Assembly: GCA_012295275.1 (NCBI GenBank)
Contig: CM022668.1
Span: forward strand, 9,020,041 to 9,047,540
Reading direction: 5' to 3'
Source of the DNA: Chrysomallon squamiferum
Lineage: Eukaryota; Mollusca; Gastropoda; Neomphalida; Peltospiridae
Length of the DNA stretch: 27,500 nucleotides
Shown piece after piece: positions 1 to 9,336 of this stretch (within the stretch, counting starts at the first letter, position 1; each line of letters begins with the position of its first letter). Position numbers and translations under genes: made by a program. The notes under the pieces were generated by a model, which was given only the letters and a program-made list of their open reading frames with translations, made no database searches and was not told where the DNA came from.

Positions 1-469
1 TTTTGTATATACAGTTAAATACAGTGAAATCAGATAAAGCAATGGTTCAATATATGAACAAAGCAAAGCCAATTAACAGATTGATATTCAAATGACTGTT
101 TACTTTCCAGATATACAGTTAATACTGTATATATGGGTAGTATATAGAATGGTATATACACTTGACTCATCAATATTAATCATCTGTGTATGGGTCTTCA
201 CTATTATTTACTTGTTTACGTCCCAAATATGTACATGTCTGTGTGTCTGTGTGTGTGTGTGTGTGTGGGTTTGTGTGAGAGTGTATGTGTGTGATGTGTT
301 TGGTATGTGTGTGTATGTATTTGTTTGTGCCTGTGTGTGTTTGTACATCTGTATTTTTGCATGTGTTTGTATGTGTGCGTGTGTAATGTTGTGCACCCCA
401 AACAAGAACCTGCATACATCAATCAGGGTATATTTTATCAGTAACAAATGTATTTTACAGCACACTCAC
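1..469. other. Non-coding stretch with TG-rich repeat, 3' of the last resolved Shisa-like exon
   Basis: Positions about 239-390 are an imperfect (TG)n tract, so the long open frames here on both strands are repeat artefacts. The Shisa-like gene ends in an open phase-1 codon at 470, so its terminal exon is either outside the window or hidden here. Two minus-strand AG acceptors (exon starts near 410 and 132) would give short in-frame tails, but neither tail looks like conserved protein, so I do not call them. Confidence 0.5.
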
Positions 470-649
470 CATTACCGTCGCCATATCCATACCCAGGAGG
501 AGGCTGCTGCTGCTGCTGCTGCATTGCATTTGGATCAGGAGGGTAAGGCATCCCTGCTGGTGGGGGTGGTCCCTGCATGACCCCAGGGTCCCCAGGATAA
601 GGGTACCCACCTGTGTTGACATCAGCTGAAGGCAAATGGTGTTTTTCAT
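470..649 (-). CDS. Shisa-like exon 6: Pro/Gln-rich tail (last resolved exon)
   Basis: The acceptor is CGTGTTTCAG before 649 and the donor is GTGAGT after 470. It codes residues 266-324, rich in Pro, Gly and Tyr, with a six-glutamine run from (CTG)n on the plus strand near 503-520 and a PPGY motif after it. At 180 nt it is again phase 1 at both ends. The good donor implies at least one further exon. Confidence 0.82.
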
Positions 650-3600
650 CTGAAACACGGGTAACCATTGATTTTTTACTCTTTGATATTTTTATATATC
701 TGTGTTAATGTGTCTAATTCTTGCGTGCTATTTGTTACACAGATGTTGTTGTTGTTGTTGTTGTTGTTGTTTTTATTAATTATTTTGACTGTAATAAATA
801 TTATTATTGTTGTTGCCTCTTTCTTATTGCTGTTACAAATATTTTGGGTGTCATTGTTACAATTATTATTGTCATTATGATTATTACTGTTGTTGTTGTT
901 GTTGTTGTTGTTGTTATGTGATCACATTTAATAATTAAAACACTAAAGTGTACCAGAACTGTTTTAAAATAACTTACTTACAAATAATAATAATAATAAT
1001 AACAATACTAATACAACAATAATAATAACAATAATAATAATAATAAATTATAAAAATAAGCATACAGCAAACACATCTAAAACCCAAGAAACAAGAACTC
1101 AAGACTGAGCAACATGTATTTATCCTTTTTTTCCAGTTCTAACTTCACTACAATTAGAACTAACTAAAACTGTATCAGCATGTAACTTTCATGGGATACT
1201 GTAAGACACAGTGATTCAAACATCCTCAACCCTAACACTGTCCGTAATCTGGACATTATTAAAACAAATAATAATAATAATAAAAATAAAAATACAGCAG
1301 TGCACAAAACATACACAAAGACACACAGAGACACCTCATTCTACTTCTGTAAATATATTCAGAACTCACTTGAAGGCTGGTACGGTGATGGCATTTGTGG
1401 GTCATACCCTCCAGGGTATGCAGGAGGTGGATAAGCCCCAGAGGGTGGGGGCTGGTTTCCAGGTGGGGGGTACTGGGGCTGGTTTCCAGGTGGGGGGTAC
1501 TGGGGTGGGGGTACTGGCTGCTCATTGGGGGGATGTACGTAAGCACCTGACGGCTGGGGACTCGGTTTTGTCATAGTCATCATCACTGGAGCTGGAAAGA
1601 GAAGACATTTTTTTTTTTTTTTAGAAAATTGTATAAAACTAAATAATTGAATACACAGCTTTATCTTTCTCCAGTTGGAACAGACAGACAGAGTTCTTTT
1701 ATTATTTTACATTTTTTGTAGTTGCTTTTAATATATATTACAAATTAACATTATTAATATCATTAATATTTATTATTATTATCTTCGTCATCATCATTAT
1801 CATCAGTTTATGTATTTATTTTCTACTGCATTTTGTTTTGTTTCATTTTTAAAAAAAAAACAAAGAAAGCATTATTGAACTGTTATTTCTTTTCTTTTTA
1901 TTCTCTTATTACAAATATTTTACAGCAAAGATATTAAGGTATGTCGTAATCAGTTTGTAACCTTTATAACAATCTCACTAAGTTAAAAAAAAAAAGTTAT
2001 ATATTAGCTGTGTTAATGAAGGAATGATAAAAATACCAATAAACAAAGAAATTATTATTTCTTTCATATATAAATACAAAAAAAAAAAAAAAAAATTAAT
2101 ATATCGCTAAAATACTTGACCCACATAATCAGTTATTAATGTGTCCATACGAGCTATTCAGTGATCAGTGAGTCACTAAACACAAACTACTAGTGATCAG
2201 TGTCACTACACACAAGCTAATCAGTAATAAGTGTGTCACTAAACACAAGATAGTCTGTGATCAGTGTTTCACTACACACAAGCTAGTCAGTGATCAATGT
2301 GTCACTATACACAAGCTAGTCAGTGATCAGTGTTTCACTACACACAAGCTAGTCAGTGATAAGTGTCACTAAACACATACATTCATACATATATAGGTTA
2401 GTCGATGATTGCTGTATTTAGATTAGTCTATGACAGTAATAATGAACATGTGTGATTGTGTTAATGTGCCTGAATTTAATACTGATGAGAATAAATATTT
2501 TTATTCTTTTATCATCAAACAAATGTCCTTAATTATTTTGTAAACCACTGTTTTAGCACACTTACTTTTCACAGATACAGAACAATAAATAAAGTATACA
2601 TGCATATCTAAATTTAATACTAATGAGACTACAATAAATGTCGTATAGCAGTAAACATATTTGATGTTTTGTTAATAATAATTCTGTCACAATCTTTGTA
2701 CCTATAGTGACTTTATTAAACATCTGTGGTGATTAGCTGATAAAATTAGCTGTCTCAAAATATTAATATTTGGCACTGATCTGATTAAACATCTTTAGTA
2801 TTTAGTTAATAATACTAGTTGTATCAGAATATTTGTATCTAACACTGATCTGATTAAACATCTTTAGTATTTAGTTAATAATAATTCTATCAGAATATTA
2901 GTATCTAGCACTGATCTGATTAAACATCTTTAGTATTTAGTTAATAATACTAGTTATATCAGAATATTTTGTATCTAACACTGATCTGATTAAACATCTT
3001 TAGTATTTAGTTAATAATAATTCTATCAGAATATTAGTATCTAGCACTGATCTGATTAAACATCTTTAGTATTTAGTTAATAATACTAGTTATATCAGAA
3101 TATTTGTATCTGGCACTGATCTTATTAAATATCTTTAGTATTTAGTTAATAATACTAGTTATATCAGAATATTTGTATCTGGCACTGATCTGATTAAACA
3201 TCTTTAGTTTTTAGTTAATAATACTAGTTATATCAGAATATTTGTATCTGGCACTGATCTGATTAAATATCTTTAGTATTTAGTTAATAATACTAGTTAT
3301 ATCAGAATATTTGTATCTAGCACTGATCTGATTAAATATCTTTAGTATTTAGTTAATAATAATTCTATCTGAATATTACTATCTAAAACTGATTTTGTTA
3401 AATATCTTTGGCATTTTGTTATTCTCTCGAAATATTTGTATGTAGTAATGATTTTATTAAATATCTTTGCTGTATTGTTGGTAATAGTAAGTGTCTCATA
3501 ATATTAATACCTAGTATAGGTCTGATTAAACATCTTTAATGTTCAGTTGATATTGATGGTGGTGCCAAAACCAAAATAAAAATAAATAAAAAATTAAAAA

Positions 3601-4696
3601 TATTGTTCTCACTACCTTCTTGTTTTAGTGGTACACACTGTTCAGCTGTCATTCCTTAAACATGAAATACAACATTCACAAACAAAAACATAAAACTGGA
3701 AATTTAAAAAAATAAATAATAAATAAAACATGAAAGTAATAACAGATGATAAGCAAAATAAATAACAAATAAAAAAAAGAAAAATAAACAGATGATAAAC
3801 AAAATAATAAAGTTAAGAAACAAGTAATAAATAAAACAGTGAAGAAATATGAAAGTGAAAAAAAATATATTAAACAAAATTAGATAGTGAAAAAAAATGG
3901 ATAAAACAGGACACTTCAAAAACAGAAAATAAACAAAAGAAGATTTTGAAAAATTAAAATATAAAAGAATCTGACATTATCAGGATTATGGGAAATAAAA
4001 TTCTAGAAAAATGAAATTAAAACTAAAATTTCCTTTAAAGAAATTTTAACTCGAAAAAATGTAATGGCGAAATTTATGTCTAATTGATATTTACACATTT
4101 TTTTTACCCAAAAAACAGGAATAAGGAAAATTTAATTTTTTTATAAAATTATGAGTAAATTTATGTCAAATGGTATCAACTAAAAAAGGAAAACTGTAAT
4201 GAGGAATCTTTATAAATTGTACGTAAAAATTAAATATCAAAAGATTTTGAGGTTTGAATTAGGTCTTCTAATCCTTTCTGAACATGGCATGCTAATATTC
4301 TGTTCTACTGCCATCACTTGCATCATGCAAAACCTACAATTAAATCTGTTGTTAAAAAAAATCACACACATTCTGATGTGAGAAACACTAAATCTGTTAC
4401 GATAAAAAAGCTCACTGTTATTACTTCGGCCATGGAACTTATTCAGAACCTGTCCAGCTTTTCCTGATCTCTTGCAGCAGCAGTACACGATGATGCCAAT
4501 AACAGCAACAAACAGCAACACTCCAATCACAATACCAACAGTCCTTCCAGTACTGAAGCAAAAATACACACATATATGTTAACTGTGCTAGAAGAAAAAA
4601 CCACAGCATTTTTAAAGTGAAATTCAAAGAAAATATTTTCTTATTTGTACTCAGTTTTATTCAACCAGATGTGTGCTATTCTGTTCACCTTTTAGA

Positions 4697-4747
<51 letters not shown>

Positions 4748-6513
4748 ATATCATATATATATATATATACATATATACATATATACACATATATACATAT
4801 ATATATATCTCATATATATCTCATATATATCAATCATGTGTGAAATGAAATCATGTGTTCAAACACTAACTACTGAAAAATGCTACAAACCTTTGTTCTA
4901 ACCCTATTAAAAAGATATTTTCCACCTGTTACAAAGTAGCATTGAATTTCTAATTATTATCTCTATTATACATTTTGCAACAAACAATAGCAACAACATT
5001 TTACCAGTGCTAAATAAAAACAAACATATGTGCACATGTAGTTAAAAAGGTTTGTATGTGTGTTTTATATCAATTTTTCTCCTATCCATGTGCATGAGTC
5101 ATATATATAAATATATTGACAGACAGACAGATAGGTAGGTAGGTAGGTATATACATAGACACATATGTATGCAGACAGATTATAAATATGAATATAGATA
5201 AAGATACACACACACACACACACACATACATTTTATGTGACTTACTCGTCAAAATACCGGCAGCAATATTCTCTCTGACTACTTCCACAACATCGGTCAT
5301 AGTCATCAGGTTCTCCTATCCTCGGACAAACAAAATAACCATACACTGTTCCGTTTCTGTCTCGATCAAACCGGTTCGTACAAATGTAAGGCACTGAAGG
5401 TGAAAATTAACAGAAATATAAGCATATAAAATTACAATATAAGATTGTATTAAAATTATAAATTAATTTAAATATTGAAAATTAATAGAAATATAAACAT
5501 ATAAAATTATAATATAAGATTATATTAAAATTATAAATAAATTTAAATATTGAAAATTAATAGAAATATAAACATATAAAATTATAATATAAGATTATTT
5601 TAAAATTATAAATTAATTTAAATACTGACAATGTTTTTAAAAAAAATGATATTTAAATATCTGCACTTCTTTTATTTATTTATTTATTTTTTTTTTTTTT
5701 TTACCACTGTATATTACAAAATTTATAAAATGAAATATACTTCTGTCTCTATGGTGATAATATCTCGGACTTCTCATGTATCTGGAACCTCCATAGATAG
5801 AGCCTGCGAGGAAAGCAATCTGCCAGTTTGACCGAGTGAAAGGTCCAGAACCGTGTCGAATGTAGCGAACCCTGCTGCCATAGCCAACGCGAACTCTCTG
5901 CCTGACTCGCACACGAGTTCTCACACTGGTTCCTCCATAGCGTGTTCGTCGAGAATCAGAAAAATCAACCACTGAAAAGTAATTATAGTTTCCTTCATTA
6001 TAAACATTTAACTGCACTGCACGACTTCTTAAATATCTCTTAAATTCGTTTTAGTACTTTATTGACACATACACACACAGAATACCTCAGAAAAATGTAA
6101 ATTATAAAAACTGTAACAAATTGATTATAATAATAAATATGAAAAGATTTACTACTGTTTCATGAACAAACGTTACATATGGTTCTAGTAAATTAGTAAT
6201 ACTAGTAGTAGTACTAGTAGTAGTTGCTGTAGTAATAGAAGTAGTAGTAAAAGTAGTATAACAATAGTAATAACAGTAGTAACATTACTTGATAGGAGTA
6301 ATAATAGTAGTAATAGATGTTGCAGAGAATAAGTGTTTAGTCAACTTCCTGGGTACAAAAACATACTCAGCAACACTGCTCGTCTACTGGTATTACAAAA
6401 ACAAAAATGTTATCAAAATATTAATATATTTGAACTGTTAACAAAGTATGAAACGCACCTAAAGCAGCGATGATCAAAACACAGCAGAATGTTTTTAAAA
6501 TCCAACTCCTCAT
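470..6513 (-). CDS. Shisa-like single-pass membrane adaptor protein (six coding exons, 3' partial)
   Basis: Minus-strand join of 6459-6513, 5741-5971, 5246-5393, 4416-4552, 1370-1591 and 470-649; every junction is GT-AG and every phase matches, giving at least 324 residues. Domain order: signal peptide (1-18), Arg-rich lumenal segment (about 22-95), a six-cysteine module (C100, C118, C130-C131, C139-C140) with the Shisa signature F-x-C-P, C-C-G and Y-C-C, an N-G-T glycosylation sequon at 109-111, a transmembrane helix (about 149-168), a C-C-C-K-R juxtamembrane cluster, and a Pro/Tyr/Gln-rich cytoplasmic tail. Three PPxY motifs (PPQY, PPAY, PPGY) could bind WW-domain proteins such as NEDD4-type ligases. 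The Shisa/WBP1/VOPP1-like superfamily acts as transmembrane adaptors in receptor trafficking; the cargo here is unknown. The ATG at 6513 is chosen because it begins a signal peptide that splices in frame. The family call is firm; the Shisa subtype is not. Confidence 0.88.
720..1060. repeat. (TTG)n and (AAT)n microsatellites in a Shisa-like intron
   Basis: Runs of TTG occur at about 743-770 and 890-915 and runs of AAT at about 984-1047, between the last two resolved exons. No coding signal is seen. Confidence 0.8.
1370..1591 (-). CDS. Shisa-like exon 5: proline/tyrosine-rich tail with 9-residue repeat
   Basis: The acceptor is CTCTTTCCAG before 1591 and the donor is GTGAGT after 1370. Residues 192-264 include two exact copies of the nonapeptide QYPPPGNQP, from a 27-bp duplication (period 1451 to 1478), and PPxY motifs PPQY and PPAY. 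At 222 nt with phase 1 at both ends, the exon could be skipped without changing frame. Confidence 0.85.
2152..2378. repeat. 33-bp minisatellite, seven copies
   Basis: Seven head-to-tail units fill 227 bp exactly if two units each lost 2 bp. Each unit has a GTGATCAGTG-like core, then TCACTA-ACACAA. The central units differ by only a few bases and the outer ones are more diverged. Confidence 0.88.
2700..3570. repeat. About 69-bp tandem array, about 13 copies
   Basis: Starts of the ATTAAA element recur near 2714, 2783, 2852, 2920, 2989, 3057, 3126, 3194, 3263, 3331, 3400, 3467 and 3534, a 67-70 bp period. Each unit carries CATCTTTAGTATTTAGTTAA and an ATCAGAATATT core. End units are the most diverged. 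Two unit types alternate in the left half. Confidence 0.9.
4416..4552 (-). CDS. Shisa-like exon 4: transmembrane helix
   Basis: The acceptor is TTGCTTCAG before 4552 and the donor is GTGAGC after 4416. Residues 146-190 include one hydrophobic helix (about 149-168) followed at once by three cysteines and K-R, a stop-transfer and likely palmitoylation site. This fits a type I topology with the Shisa module outside or in the lumen. Confidence 0.88.
4699..4830. repeat. (TA)n and TATATACA-rich microsatellite
   Basis: A near-perfect (TA)n tract at about 4699-4741 is followed by interrupted ATATAC/ATATCT repeats to about 4830. It lies in the intron between the Shisa-module and transmembrane exons. 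Confidence 0.85.
5118..5227. repeat. Mixed (CAGA), (GGTA) and (CA)n microsatellites
   Basis: Short GACA, GGTA and CA runs lie within 20-130 bp of the Shisa-module exon donor. They account for the spurious open frames here. Confidence 0.75.
5246..5393 (-). CDS. Shisa-like exon 3: six-cysteine Shisa module
   Basis: The acceptor is CCTTCAG before 5393 and the donor is GTAAGT after 5246. Residues 97-144 hold all six ectodomain cysteines, spaced C-x17-C-x11-CC-x7-CC, with FVCP at 116-119, CCG at 130-132 and YCC at 138-140. This is the diagnostic part of the gene. A three-copy 75-bp repeat begins only 7 bp upstream of the acceptor. Confidence 0.9.
5401..5625. repeat. 75-bp tandem repeat, exactly three copies
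   Basis: Units start at 5401, 5476 and 5551 and end at 5625, so the period is exactly 75 bp. The copies differ at only a few positions, which suggests a recent triplication. The array begins 7 bp from the minus-strand acceptor of the Shisa-module exon, so it occupies the branch-point and polypyrimidine side of that intron. Confidence 0.93.
5741..5971 (-). CDS. Shisa-like exon 2: Arg-rich lumenal segment
   Basis: The acceptor is TTTTCAG before 5971 and the donor is GTATAT after 5741, a weak match to consensus. It codes residues 20-95, unusually rich in Arg, Tyr and Gly with repeated R-V/T-R steps, and has no cysteine. I do not recognise this segment from vertebrate Shisa proteins. It joins the Shisa module in phase 1, forming Met96 at the junction. 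Confidence 0.75.
6459..6513 (-). CDS. Shisa-like exon 1: start codon and signal peptide
   Basis: The reverse complement starts with ATG at 6513-6511 and codes 18 residues, MRSWILKTFCCVLIIAAL, with the basic and hydrophobic regions of a secretory signal peptide. The donor is G|GTGCGT at 6459/6458, phase 1. The next exon supplies the other two bases of Val19. Confidence 0.85.
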
Positions 6514-7587
6514 AGTGGATAAAACTAGTTGTTTATGCTGTCAAATTATGGAATTTCAACTTATCTGTAATATCAACTGTATATTCATATTTTGCTACGC
6601 TTTTTACTGTAATAGAAACAGCCAACACTGTAAACAGTCGAAAATGCACAACCATTACTGCGCTTTCTGTTAACAACTTTGTACGACAGTCTAAAAAGTG
6701 CCTTAAAACCATTATCGATTATTAATAGTGATACTAGATAAATGTGTAAATGGTGACGCATCTGCTGGCTTTGATATTAATATAATCTGAATTATTAATA
6801 GAAAATAGCCATGATTATGAATTATGCATTATATGCAAGCTGTAGTTAATGATTAGTGTGACGGGGAACACTGAAGAATCCTCTTTTTTCTTTAGTACGC
6901 CCGTTGGATTATTTTTCGAATAAGACTATTCAAATATCATGATAGGTGCATCCCTGTCTCTAACACGGTCCATATAACAATTTTATAGTACAAGGTTACT
7001 GATATTCTCCAGTATTATCATTTAAAAAAGATATGTATACCTTACATGTAATAACCATTAATTTAAACATCAGATTAAATCTATTTTACTTTTTATTTCC
7101 CCAGCTGGTTTATTTTTTATTTCCCCAGCTGGTTTATTTTTAGGGATATGTAAGTAACTGCTGATACTTATAGCCGAAGTACTTTTAAAAATATATATAA
7201 TATACAAATATTGTCATCATTCTTTAAGATAAATTGCCTATGTGTAAGTTCGACTATTCAATGTAGTGTTATTTTATTTTGTGCTTATTTTACATTCATA
7301 AAGTGAATACGATGATGATCATGATAATAATAACTATAATCAGCAGTGGACTATCACACTGAGCTTCTCTCGGGATATTTCAGTGAGCCGAACCAACCCT
7401 GAAAATAATAATAATAATAATCCAAAGTCTACGAAAACATGAAAGTCAAAGATGCGTGAGTTACAGTGGAGGCATTTACATTTTTGCTAATACTTCCGGA
7501 AGAGAAGAACCTTGGACAACTTCCGGTGGCTGAAGGTTGGGAAAGGTGATTTTTGTTTTTGTTGCAGGTTCCTGTCATTTTGACAAC
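6514..7587. promoter_or_regulatory. Head-to-head intergenic region between the Shisa-like gene and NDUFB3
   Basis: About 1.07 kb separates the two start codons, so both promoters must lie here. Visible content: two ACTTCCGG motifs near the NDUFB3 side (7492-7499, 7519-7526), a perfect 24-bp tandem duplication carrying CAGCTG (about 7095-7142), and a pyrimidine-rich stretch ending in GTTGCAG at 7561-7567 that could be a 5'-UTR acceptor for NDUFB3. No coding exon is seen. Confidence 0.6.
7492..7526 (+). promoter_or_regulatory. Paired ETS/GABP-type sites upstream of NDUFB3
   Basis: ACTTCCGG occurs at 7492-7499 and 7519-7526, 27 bp apart and 62-96 bp before the start codon. The first copy also forms the palindrome CTTCCGGAAG. 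GABP (NRF-2) binding to this core is well known in promoters of nuclear respiratory-chain genes, so the placement fits. Binding itself is inferred. Confidence 0.6.
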
Positions 7588-7709
7588 ATGGGACATGACT
7601 ACAAATTTGTCGTCCCAGACTGGCGACAGTTTAAAATTGACGGAATCAAAGAACTGGAGGATGTGGAACGTGCTTTAAGGTCGCAGGGTTTAAAAGACCC
7701 GTGGATAAG
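7588..7709 (+). CDS. NDUFB3: NDUFB3 exon 1
   Basis: Codes residues 1-40 plus two bases of Arg41: the matrix-side segment that begins MGHDYKFVVPDWRQFKIDG. The donor is AG|GTAATT at 7709/7710. Confidence 0.95.
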
Positions 7710-8498
7710 GTAATTCCAATATGATTATCAATTTATCATTATCTAAAACTTGAGGAAAAGATCAAAAATTAATAATAAAAAAAATGATCACAGAGTGATT
7801 TAGTTAATTAATAAAGTGATAGAAGTATTTATATTCTTAATAAATATAAGAAACATAAACTGAAAAAAAATAGTGTTAAATATCGTAGTAGTATTAAATA
7901 AACGTGACTTATTAATATGAAGTGCATTGTCAGTGTCAGTGATACAGTAAATGAGTAATTACTGTAATAGAAGAAGTTAAATAAATTCAAGTATGGTACT
8001 ATGCACAGTCATGTTATAATGATAATGCATAAATATAATGGATTATGGTCAGAATGCTTTATGAATATGAACGACCTTAAGCATTTTTTTTTTTTAATTT
8101 TAATTTTTTTATTTGTTAATTATTAATTAATTAATTAATTGTATTGTTTCTAGATGTGATCATCATACATTTTAATTTTTCTTAATTAATATTTTGTGTC
8201 TGGCGAATTTCCACCAGGCCATATATTTTATGTGCAACACAGTAATGTATAAATTTATTATCATTCAGCGCATATTGTTTATATTTTTAATAACTTTTAG
8301 GTTACATGTTTTTCTTCTAAGTTCTGACTTTTACCTTATATTATAATATGCATATGCATAAATAAATGTATTGTGAGAAATATTTTTGCTGTGAACTCAG
8401 TACAAAGCAGCAGAAATAAAACTGTTTTCTTTATTAAGAAAGAAACAGAACTTATGATCCAAAGCAGATAAGATGGCAGTGTGTTTATTCTGTGTTTG

Positions 8499-8532
<34 letters not shown>

Positions 8533-9336
8533 AATATGTGTGTATGATTTATAACCTTGTATCAAAGAATGCATTTGATATAAAACGATTTCCCCCCGAT
8601 AGGCACACATTATTTGAAGTTGAAAATGTTACTTTTGTTATACAATTTCATTCATGAAATAATTTATTTAAGAATGCACTGTTTGATAATAAGCTTAATA
8701 ATATAATCATTACAAACAGTTATTTCTAGTAGCACATAAATGTACATGATTTTGCCCACACCAAATGGGAGATTGCCCTACCCCTATTATTTTTTTTGTA
8801 AATAATCAACATTATACACATAAACTTTATGTGCGATAAAGCATTCTAAATGAGTTGTCCTTCCAAGTATATTGCAGTCATATAAAATAATAAAGAACAT
8901 TTTTTTTTTTTTTTTAAATTTGTTTACTTATAACTGAATATACTTACTTCATTTTATCAAACATCTAAAAATGAGTGAAAAATATTAACTTTTCCAACCC
9001 AAAATATTATTATCAATAATAATAATAATAATAATAATAATGAAAGTGTATAATTTCTTTAATTTCTGTAATACCCACTTTTACATGCCTCCCCTCACAT
9101 TGTCGATAATAATGATGATGATGTTGATAATAACAATTGTAACAAATATATATAATTCCTTTCTTTATACCTCTAGGAATGAAGTTTGGCGTTACAACCC
9201 AGAAACCTACATTGGTCCAGGAAAGGCAGGCTTGTGCAGTATCTTCCGAGGATTCAAGTGGGCTGTTGGTGCCATGATTTTGACCGTTGCAGCTGAGAAA
9301 CTTTTATTAAAAAAAGATGATGACTCTCACCACTAA
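7588..9336 (+). CDS. NDUFB3: NADH dehydrogenase [ubiquinone] 1 beta subcomplex subunit 3 (complex I B12)
   Basis: Join of 7588-7709 and 9177-9336, giving 93 residues against 98 in human. It is a small accessory subunit of the membrane arm of mitochondrial complex I. Conserved features are the N-terminal P-D-W-R-Q-F-K segment (10-16), the block GLKDPWIRNEVWRY (34-47) that spans the splice junction, and one transmembrane helix at about 68-85 preceded by F-R-G-F-K-W. Donor AG|GTAATT and acceptor CTCTAG|G create Arg41 across the junction. The ATG has GACAAC upstream and begins a frame matching the family length. Stop TAA is at 9334-9336. The protein ends in two His, after an acidic D-D-D-S stretch. 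It is complete and intact. Confidence 0.96.
7710..9176. other. NDUFB3 intron
   Basis: A 1.47-kb phase-2 intron, AT-rich, with a (GT)n tract at about 8502-8531, several poly-T runs and (AAT)n at about 9016-9041. No exon, RNA gene or transposon is recognised in it. Confidence 0.8.
9177..9336 (+). CDS. NDUFB3: NDUFB3 exon 2
   Basis: Codes residues 42-93, including the N-E-V-W-R-Y block and the single membrane helix. The acceptor is ACCTCTAG before 9177. An open frame runs on upstream from 9040, but it is intronic read-through. Confidence 0.95.

Larger units (their letters stand above)
1592..4415. other. Large Shisa-like intron (2.8 kb)
   Basis: The intron joins the transmembrane exon to the Pro-rich tail in matching phase. 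It contains poly-A/T runs, two tandem arrays described separately, and an A-rich stretch about 3690-4190 that reads as low complexity on both strands. No further exon with conserved coding was found. Confidence 0.7.

Noticed and set aside
210-422. Minus-strand tail reading G-S-C-L-G-C as the last Shisa-like exon
   Set aside because: It would run into His-Thr repeat from (TG)n; the acceptor is plausible but the protein is not conserved-looking.
9040-9336. 98-codon frame beginning at 9040
   Set aside because: Only the part from 9177 is exon. The upstream part is AT-rich intron preceding a clear CTCTAG acceptor, and the true start is in exon 1 at 7588.
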